Of a DNA stretch of 18,184 bases, positions 13,289 through 18,184 are shown one piece after another. The DNA is taken from contig JBHIEE010000053.1 of the NCBI GenBank assembly GCA_046760445.1, forward strand, positions 1 to 18,184, given 5' to 3'. The notes under the pieces are model-generated. The model saw only the letters and a list, made by a program, of their open reading frames with translations. It was not told where the DNA came from and made no database searches. The first letter of the stretch is position 1. The number at the start of each line of letters is the position of its first letter. The position numbers and the translations under genes were made by a program. The DNA is from JBHIEE01 sp046760445. GTDB taxonomy: Bacteria > Acidobacteriota > Aminicenantia > JdFR-78.

Positions 13289-14452
13289 TCATTTTATGGC
13301 ATTACTTAATACTTGAAATGCTTTTTCTTCTATTTCGTGACATTCAAGAATCTTGCGTTTCAAACTGTCTAATAAAGATGCAAGGTCTTTTTTCTGTAAA
13401 TCTTCTTCTACTTTTCTTATTAAATCATCAAATTCAATATTGATCTTTTTCATTTTCTCTAAAGCTTGTGGTTTTTGTTCTTCAAAAATTTTCTCCTTTT
13501 CGATCAATAGCTCTCTTATTCTTTTAAGCGTAGGCCAGGAATCAGGAAGAGCGGCAGTTGCAATTTCACTCCAGATTTTTCCAGAATCTTTAAACATTTC
13601 TGCCACTTCATTCAAGGATGGCTTGTTTAGAATGGAACTGGCTTCTTTAAGAAACTGACCATACATTGGTCGGAAGGCACTGCCTCCTGTACCTCCAATT
13701 TCGATATACATAAAAGTATTAAAAAGACAACCAAATAAATCTAATCCTTTAAACTGGTTAGGCCATTTTGGTACAATATCTCCCCATTTTTTTATTCCTT
13801 CTAATCCAATATTCTTTATCGGAGGCTTTAACATATTCCTACAGCAGTCTTTAATACTCTCTCGTATTCCTTTCTCTAAATTTCCAATTCTTGGGGGACA
13901 TTTTTTTATCTTTAGCAATTTATTCTTAGGAGAAAATGGAGGGTGTTTTGAACTTCGAGCTTTCTTTAAATCTTCTATGCTCACAGTTACCGGATTTTTA
14001 CCACGATCAGAGATGTAAACTTTATCCTCCTGCTCATCCAAGCCAAAACCCACAATTGTATGACCCCCAAAATGAGCTGCTTCTGGAATGGCCATGTATG
14101 GGAGGTAAGCCATATCTGCGAATATATATGCTGGTTCGCCTTCGCGAAGCAATTTTTTTAATTCCTTGTGTCCCTTTTTAGTACTGGTTGTTTGTGATAT
14201 CTCTGCTTCAGCACCGATACGTTTGCAAATATCTAATATAAATTCGTCTACCTTTCCATTCTTGCCACCTATAAATGGAGCTGGCATCAGTTTCATATAC
14301 CAATAGATAAATCCAATGCCTCCACCTAAACCTAACAGCATTTCTTCAGATAAAGATAAGCCGTAATACTCAAGTATATTCTTCAGAGCAGCTGTCTGGC
14401 AATGTTTCCCCCCCAATTGTTTAAAACCTTGAACCATCAACTTTTCTGCCAT
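13289..14452 (-). CDS. BtrH N-terminal domain-containing protein
   Basis: The 387-residue protein opens with the BtrH_N pattern: GGKHCQTAALKNILEYYG (His17, Cys18), then SEEMLLGLGGGIGFIYW. Further along are HFGGHTIVGFGLDE (His131) and VYISDRG (Asp149), so Cys18/His131/Asp149 could form a papain-like (C39-like) triad. The C-terminal half (about 190-387) is largely helical, as in the DUF4872 region that usually follows BtrH_N. BtrH itself transfers an acyl chain from a carrier protein to an aminoglycoside in butirosin synthesis; relatives are mostly uncharacterised and may be acyltransferases or amidases. There is no signal peptide, so it should be cytoplasmic. A strong GGGAGGGG precedes the ATG. 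It lies 15 nt from both neighbours in an operon headed by a ligand-responsive regulator. Confidence 0.8.
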   Translation of the reverse strand: MAEKLMVQGFKQLGGKHCQTAALKNILEYYGLSLSEEMLLGLGGGIGFIYWYMKLMPAPFIGGKNGKVDEFILDICKRIGAEAEISQTTSTKKGHKELKKLLREGEPAYIFADMAYLPYMAIPEAAHFGGHTIVGFGLDEQEDKVYISDRGKNPVTVSIEDLKKARSSKHPPFSPKNKLLKIKKCPPRIGNLEKGIRESIKDCCRNMLKPPIKNIGLEGIKKWGDIVPKWPNQFKGLDLFGCLFNTFMYIEIGGTGGSAFRPMYGQFLKEASSILNKPSLNEVAEMFKDSGKIWSEIATAALPDSWPTLKRIRELLIEKEKIFEEQKPQALEKMKKINIEFDDLIRKVEEDLQKKDLASLLDSLKRKILECHEIEEKAFQVLSNAIK

Positions 14453-14467
14453 ACTTATCCCCTCCCA

Positions 14468-15073
14468 TTATCTTGATTTTACAGGTTGCCGTAATATTGT
14501 CCTGTATTTTTCTTCAGGAACTCGCCTTGGGTCTGTGAGATAGATTTCGTGATGAAGACCATTTTCGACAAGATTTTTTTCTTCCATCAATTTTCTCATT
14601 TTTTCCCATGATTCAGATTCAGTGGAGTAAGGACCAATATGCAGTATTTGAACACATTTACCTTCAGTTATTTTTTCTAACTTAATATCCTTTACAAACT
14701 CTATCCCTTTCTTTTTTATAACTTTACTCTTAGCTCTTTCAACGATTTCAGAAATTATAAATTCTGGTTGACGAATGAGAAGCTTCCATTGCCACTCCTC
14801 ACGAGGAACTTCTAGATATGGTTTATCAGAATCTACCCACCATAGACCTTCAAGCTTTGTAACTGTGAAATCCTTGCCTTCTTTTTTCATTGCCATCTTA
14901 ATTCCATAGGCAAGGGTATACAAAGCTTTCATTTTTGCCATAAACTCTCTACCAGCAGGAGCTCCTTTGCCCTCTATTGTTAAAAAATGTCCTTCACTAA
15001 ATTCAACTATCTCAGGAACAGTCTTTGCTATATAATATGTCTTGTATTCTTTTGTTAAGTCTAATTTTTTCAT
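14468..15073 (-). CDS. Possible separately translated GyrI-like protein (internal start)
   Basis: Inside the fusion gene, minus-strand AAAGGAGGTAAGATTATG gives a near-consensus SD seven bases before an in-frame ATG. Initiation here would make a 201-residue protein corresponding to a normal-length free GyrI-like protein. This start is as well formed as any in the operon. Whether both products are made cannot be told from sequence; an assembly error that deleted a stop codon is the other explanation. Confidence 0.4.
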   Translation of the reverse strand: MKKLDLTKEYKTYYIAKTVPEIVEFSEGHFLTIEGKGAPAGREFMAKMKALYTLAYGIKMAMKKEGKDFTVTKLEGLWWVDSDKPYLEVPREEWQWKLLIRQPEFIISEIVERAKSKVIKKKGIEFVKDIKLEKITEGKCVQILHIGPYSTESESWEKMRKLMEEKNLVENGLHHEIYLTDPRRVPEEKYRTILRQPVKSR

Positions 15074-15631
15074 AATCTTACCTCCTTTTTTATATTTTTG
15101 ATTCACTATTTCTATAAATTCATTTACCCATCTAATCTCTGTCTCAATATGAGATAAAGAATGAATAAATAATGCCTGGACAAAAAAAGGAAGTTTCTCT
15201 CCTTCTTGCCTTTTAAAAGTCTCTTCAACATGTTTCTTTCTTTGAATTAAACTTTCAATATATTTCTTAAGACTAATAATTACTTCTTTTTTGCTTAAGC
15301 AAGGAAGATTAGAAATTCCTAAATCAAGCTCGGAATGTGTCTTTTTTGGATTTGAGATAAGTCGAACAATTTCTTTTTTTAAAGTCTCTTTTCCTTTTTT
15401 ATTTATTCGATAAATTCTTCGAAAAGGAGTAGAACCTCGCTGTTCTATTTTACTTTCTAACAATCCTTCTTTTTCTAATTTACTTAAAACATAATAAATG
15501 GAAGAAAAGCCAATATCGGTCCATTCCCTCATTCCCCTTTCTTCAATTACTGCTTCAATTTCATAACCATAACGAGGTTTTTCTGCTACTAATCCTAATA
15601 TTGCTATTTCAACGTTTGATAATCTATTCAT
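14468..15631 (-). CDS. PadR regulator fused to a GyrI-like ligand-binding domain
   Basis: This 387-residue protein has two parts. Residues 1-80 are a PadR winged helix-turn-helix (ILGLVAEKPRYGYEIE, SSIYYVLSKLEKEGLLES, YRINKKGKE), followed by a helical dimerisation region to about 178. Residues 187-387 are a complete GyrI-like domain (MKKLDLTKEYK, FLTIEGKGAPAGREF, LEGLWWVDSDKPYLEV, LHIGPYSTESESWEKM), a fold that binds small hydrophobic or cationic ligands. These are normally two adjacent genes. Here the junction residues KKGGKIM are encoded by a strong SD and an ATG at 15073, so the fusion may have arisen by loss of the padR stop. The protein starts at ATG 15631 (AGGATA ahead); a TTG sits one codon before it. 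It heads a three-gene operon and probably represses it through the palindrome at 15649-15672, with ligand binding relieving repression. Confidence 0.88.
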   Translation of the reverse strand: MNRLSNVEIAILGLVAEKPRYGYEIEAVIEERGMREWTDIGFSSIYYVLSKLEKEGLLESKIEQRGSTPFRRIYRINKKGKETLKKEIVRLISNPKKTHSELDLGISNLPCLSKKEVIISLKKYIESLIQRKKHVEETFKRQEGEKLPFFVQALFIHSLSHIETEIRWVNEFIEIVNQKYKKGGKIMKKLDLTKEYKTYYIAKTVPEIVEFSEGHFLTIEGKGAPAGREFMAKMKALYTLAYGIKMAMKKEGKDFTVTKLEGLWWVDSDKPYLEVPREEWQWKLLIRQPEFIISEIVERAKSKVIKKKGIEFVKDIKLEKITEGKCVQILHIGPYSTESESWEKMRKLMEEKNLVENGLHHEIYLTDPRRVPEEKYRTILRQPVKSR

Positions 15632-15648
15632 CAAATATCCTAATATTA

Positions 15649-15672
15649 TATTATTCTAATATTAGAATAATA
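15649..15672. promoter_or_regulatory. 24-bp perfect palindrome, likely PadR operator
   Basis: The core TTATTCTAATATTAGAATAA (15651-15670) extends by TA on both sides to give a perfect 24-bp palindrome. It covers the -10 box of the regulator's own promoter, as expected for an autorepressor. PadR proteins bind dyad sites of this general AT-rich kind. The divergent M1 gene begins about 95 bp away. Confidence 0.7.
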
Positions 15673-15687
15673 CCTATAGAATGTCAA
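15659..15687 (-). promoter_or_regulatory. Sigma-70 promoter of the PadR-GyrI operon
   Basis: Minus-strand TTGACA (15687-15682), a 17-nt spacer and TAATAT (15664-15659) form a near-consensus promoter. Transcription would start near 15652, about 20 nt before the start codon, and bound repressor would block the -10 region. Confidence 0.7.
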
Positions 15688-15726
15688 GCTTTTTTTAGAT
15701 ATTTTGACTGCGATATTAAAAATTTA

Positions 15727-15756
15727 TTGATTTATGAGAACTGTCAAATTTATAAT
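15727..15756 (+). promoter_or_regulatory. Candidate promoter of the M1 peptidase gene
   Basis: TTGATT (15727-15732), 18 nt, then a perfect TATAAT (15751-15756). The expected transcript start is about 15763, only some five bases from the ATG at 15768, and no SD is present. Confidence 0.45.
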
Positions 15757-15767
15757 GATTATCGAAA

Positions 15768-17453
15768 ATGATTAAAATTAAAAAGATCTATCTTCTGCTT
15801 AGCGTATTAACTCTTCTTGCTATTCTTTCAAATAATTTTCTGAGTGCTCAAGAAATTCCTCCTTATCACAAATCGGGAATAAAATATGACTACAGAACAC
15901 TTATTCTCGAGGAACCAGAACACAACTTTGATGTTCTCCACTATCGATTTGACTGGAAAATAGATTTTTCCTCCTCTTTTATTAAAGGCAAAGCAGAAGT
16001 GAGATGTCGGAGTTTTATTAATAATTTAAATAAAATAACTCTCCATTTAAATGACAATATGAAAGTAGATAAGATTACTCAGAATCAAATGACTCTTGAT
16101 TTCATCCATCATAATAATCAAATAGACATTTATTTAGTTGAACCTTTTTATCAGAACGAAGAATTTACAGTAGAGATTAGGTATCACGGTTATCCTTCGG
16201 AAGGGCTAAATTTTTCTTACCATCAGAGCCAACCTATTATCTGGAGCCTGGATGAACCAGTTAGTGCTCGAGCATGGTTTCCCTGCTATGACCTTCCTTC
16301 TGACAAAGCAACAGTTGAACTCAGGATTACTATCCCTAATAATATGATTGCTGCCTCCAATGGAACTTTAGTCAATTTCATTTCAAACTCTGATAATACA
16401 GTGACTTACCATTGGGAAGAAAATTATCCGATTGCTACCTATTTGATTTCAGTGGCTGCCACAAATTATGAGGTTTTTTCAGACTATTATTATTCCCAGA
16501 ATAATTCAATGGAAGTAACTTATTTTGTTTATCCTGAAGACTTTCATCTTGCCAAAAAAGATTTCAGTGTGACAGTGCCTATGATTGAGTTTTATTCCCA
16601 AGTTTTTGGAGAATATCCCTTTATTAAAGAAAAATATGGAATGGCAGAGATTCCTGGAGGGACAGCTATGGAACATCAAACCTGCACTTCTTATCCAGAA
16701 AGTTTGATAACTGGAAATCACAACTATGACTGGATTATTGCTCATGAGCTGGCTCATCAATGGTGGGGTGATCTGGTTACTCTTCTTGATTGGGCTGACA
16801 TCTGGTTAAATGAAGGGTTTGCCACTTATTCAGATGCTCTCTGGCAAGAAAATTTAACCGGTTTTAATGGTCTTAAAAACAGAATGGCTGAGTTCAAAAA
16901 CATTTATTTTAATCGGCATCAAGGACCCGAACATCCAATCTATAATCCGCCAGAAGGTCATCTTTTTTGCTCAATTGAATATGAAAAACCTGCCTGGGTG
17001 CTTCATATGTTAAGACATATTGTTGGTGATAAAAATTTCTGGAAGATATTAAGACAATACGCTCAAATTTATGCTTATTCGAATGCTTCTACTAAGGATT
17101 TTCAGCACATCTGCGAACAAATTTTTGGTAGCAATTTAGACTGGTTCTTTAATCAGTGGATTTATCAACCTGGTTATCCGAAATATCAATTTGGTTGGTA
17201 TTATCTCGGTCAGAATAAAGTCCGGATAATAATCAATCAGACTCAAGAGAACTTTTCGCTATTTATTATGCCCGTTGATTTAGTAATTAAAACCTTTTCA
17301 GGAGAAATTAAAAAAACTGTCTGGGTAGATGAGAAATATAATGTATTTGATTTTTCTCTCGAGGAAAAGCCAATCGATATTCTCTTCGACCCAGATGACT
17401 GGATTTTATATCAGGTTGAACCTTATCAGAAAAAAGGAAAAAGTCGAAGATAG
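15768..17453 (+). CDS. Exported M1-family zinc aminopeptidase
   Basis: The 561-residue protein has a signal peptide (about 1-27, cleavage near LSAQE). The N-terminal beta domain (about 40-240) precedes a gluzincin catalytic domain. There is an exopeptidase-type motif GGTAMEHQ (Glu302), the zinc site HELAHQWWG (His326, Glu327, His330) with the third ligand Glu349 in WLNEGFATY, and a probable catalytic Tyr405 in SIEYEKPAWVLHML. All key residues are present. M1 enzymes remove N-terminal residues from peptides. The length fits compact bacterial members lacking the long C-terminal helical domain, and the signal peptide places it in the periplasm or outside. The start is fixed by the signal peptide even though no SD precedes the ATG. 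It ends one base before the convergent DUF1648 gene. Confidence 0.92.
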   Translation: MIKIKKIYLLLSVLTLLAILSNNFLSAQEIPPYHKSGIKYDYRTLILEEPEHNFDVLHYRFDWKIDFSSSFIKGKAEVRCRSFINNLNKITLHLNDNMKVDKITQNQMTLDFIHHNNQIDIYLVEPFYQNEEFTVEIRYHGYPSEGLNFSYHQSQPIIWSLDEPVSARAWFPCYDLPSDKATVELRITIPNNMIAASNGTLVNFISNSDNTVTYHWEENYPIATYLISVAATNYEVFSDYYYSQNNSMEVTYFVYPEDFHLAKKDFSVTVPMIEFYSQVFGEYPFIKEKYGMAEIPGGTAMEHQTCTSYPESLITGNHNYDWIIAHELAHQWWGDLVTLLDWADIWLNEGFATYSDALWQENLTGFNGLKNRMAEFKNIYFNRHQGPEHPIYNPPEGHLFCSIEYEKPAWVLHMLRHIVGDKNFWKILRQYAQIYAYSNASTKDFQHICEQIFGSNLDWFFNQWIYQPGYPKYQFGWYYLGQNKVRIIINQTQENFSLFIMPVDLVIKTFSGEIKKTVWVDEKYNVFDFSLEEKPIDILFDPDDWILYQVEPYQKKGKSRR

Positions 17454-17454
17454 C

Positions 17455-18012
17455 TCAAAAGTTCAATAATTCTCTGACTTTAAACTTTATTCGAAGAAAA
17501 TATAAAAGAACCAAAAGAAATATTATCCCAAAGATACTGTAAAAATAAAAAATATCCATTCCAGGAGTAAGTTGATGAGCAGTTAAAATCACACTCCTCT
17601 GAAAATGGATGAATATCAAATTAAAAAAGATAAGCACTAAAAATATAAATTCCTTAATAATGTCAAAAATAATCCTTTTCTTCTCAGAAGGCAAAGTTGA
17701 AATCTTATCTTTTTGGGGAAAATAAACAAGATGGCTCACTCGAGCCAGAATAAAGAAGCCGATAAAAAAAATTGCTTGAATCACTGGCGGGATAAAAAAT
17801 AAAAACCGAGATTTCTCGCTCCAGGTATCAGGCAAACCAGAAAGATTGAAGTGAACTGGTATTTCAGACGGCAGTCTTGGGTAGGCAACAATAGACATTG
17901 CCCAGCTTACTCCCAAGAGAATAACATTTGCCAAAACAAGCCACTTTATGCTTTTAAGCATTTTTATGATCAGTGTAGAATGTTTTTCCCCTGAAGAATA
18001 ACTTAGTTTCAT
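17455..18012 (-). CDS. DUF1648 membrane protein
   Basis: This 185-residue protein has four predicted membrane helices (about 24-45, 69-91, 118-140 and 152-174). Between helices 1 and 2 is the DUF1648 signature LPSEIPVHFNLSGLPDTW, as in SdpI-like immunity/signal proteins and many small membrane proteins of unknown role. No SdpI-specific feature is certain. The start is unclear: the ATG at 18012 gives the longest form, while the ATG at 17961 (MLKSIKW) puts helix 1 near the N terminus as is usual. Neither has a visible SD. It is convergent with the M1 gene, with a one-base gap and no terminator, so antisense overlap of the two transcripts is likely. Confidence 0.82.
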   Translation of the reverse strand: MKLSYSSGEKHSTLIIKMLKSIKWLVLANVILLGVSWAMSIVAYPRLPSEIPVHFNLSGLPDTWSEKSRFLFFIPPVIQAIFFIGFFILARVSHLVYFPQKDKISTLPSEKKRIIFDIIKEFIFLVLIFFNLIFIHFQRSVILTAHQLTPGMDIFYFYSIFGIIFLLVLLYFLRIKFKVRELLNF

Positions 18013-18133
18013 TTAAATTGTCAAATTGATAATTTTTTTGATAAAAGGACAAGAAGAAAATTTAGATTTATAAATTTAAGATTGCTCAAAAAATTGCATT
18101 TAGGTGGGAAAGCTAATTCTATTTTTTCATTAA

Positions 18134-18184
18134 CTAAATATCCCAGCGGTAAGAGATTTTTATCAAGAAAATATTATCCCCTAG
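18134..18184 (-). CDS. C-terminal fragment, possibly an outer-membrane protein
   Basis: An open frame enters from the right edge and ends at a TAG (18134-18136). Only 16 residues are visible (LGDNIFLIKISYRWDI). Alternating hydrophobic residues and the aromatic end recall the last strand of an outer-membrane barrel. Too little is present for a family call, and a 17-codon open stretch can occur by chance. Confidence 0.35.
   Translation of the reverse strand, partial: LGDNIFLIKISYRWDI

Overview
The window is AT-rich, uninterrupted bacterial DNA with short spacers, Shine-Dalgarno (SD)-led genes and many exported proteins. An SH3 plus beta-barrel protein ending in phenylalanine and several lipobox signal peptides point to a Gram-negative (diderm) cell. 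The mix of a TPR-CHAT protein, a sigma/anti-sigma pair and simple purine-rich 'stutter' repeats between genes recalls genomes of uncultured candidate phyla such as Aminicenantota. That placement is an impression, not a proof. No rRNA, tRNA, CRISPR array or intact transposase is visible.

Layout. (1) Positions 461-6818, minus strand: a run of six exported proteins. In transcription order they are an SH3-linked outer-membrane barrel, a truncated FG-GAP/VCBS-type repeat protein, an unknown secreted protein, a CARDB lipoprotein, an SGNH-like lipoprotein and a large secreted protein of unknown function. The last three are close enough to be one operon. The spacers carry a near-identical 34-nt element in three copies, a duplicated 5' leader, a palindromic hairpin family and a REP-like inverted-repeat element that ends the FG-GAP gene early. 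(2) Positions 7041-8835, plus strand: an unusually long ECF-like sigma factor overlapping a zinc-binding, membrane-anchored anti-sigma factor. (3) Positions 8875-12093, minus strand: a large exported TPR-CHAT (caspase-like) protein with an intact His/Cys dyad and a repeat-derived insertion inside the CHAT region. (4) Positions 12334-12810, plus strand: a Lys/Glu-rich low-complexity protein. (5) Positions 12884-15631, minus strand: a three-gene operon led by a PadR-GyrI fusion regulator with a palindromic operator over its own -10 box, followed by a BtrH-like protein and a four-helix membrane protein. (6) Positions 15768-17453, plus strand: an exported M1 metallopeptidase, convergent with (7) a DUF1648 membrane protein. 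(8) At the right edge, a few codons of what may be another outer-membrane protein.

How the parts may work together. The sigma/anti-sigma/TPR-CHAT group looks like a protease-coupled envelope signalling module. The anti-sigma factor has a periplasmic domain, and the CHAT protein appears to be exported to the same compartment. A sigma factor, its restrainer and a TPR-CHAT protease are also the kinds of parts used downstream of the Craspase CRISPR system, but no CRISPR component is present here. The PadR-GyrI operon looks like a small-molecule-responsive, self-repressing unit. The fusion retains a strong internal ribosome binding site, so it may also yield a free GyrI-like protein.
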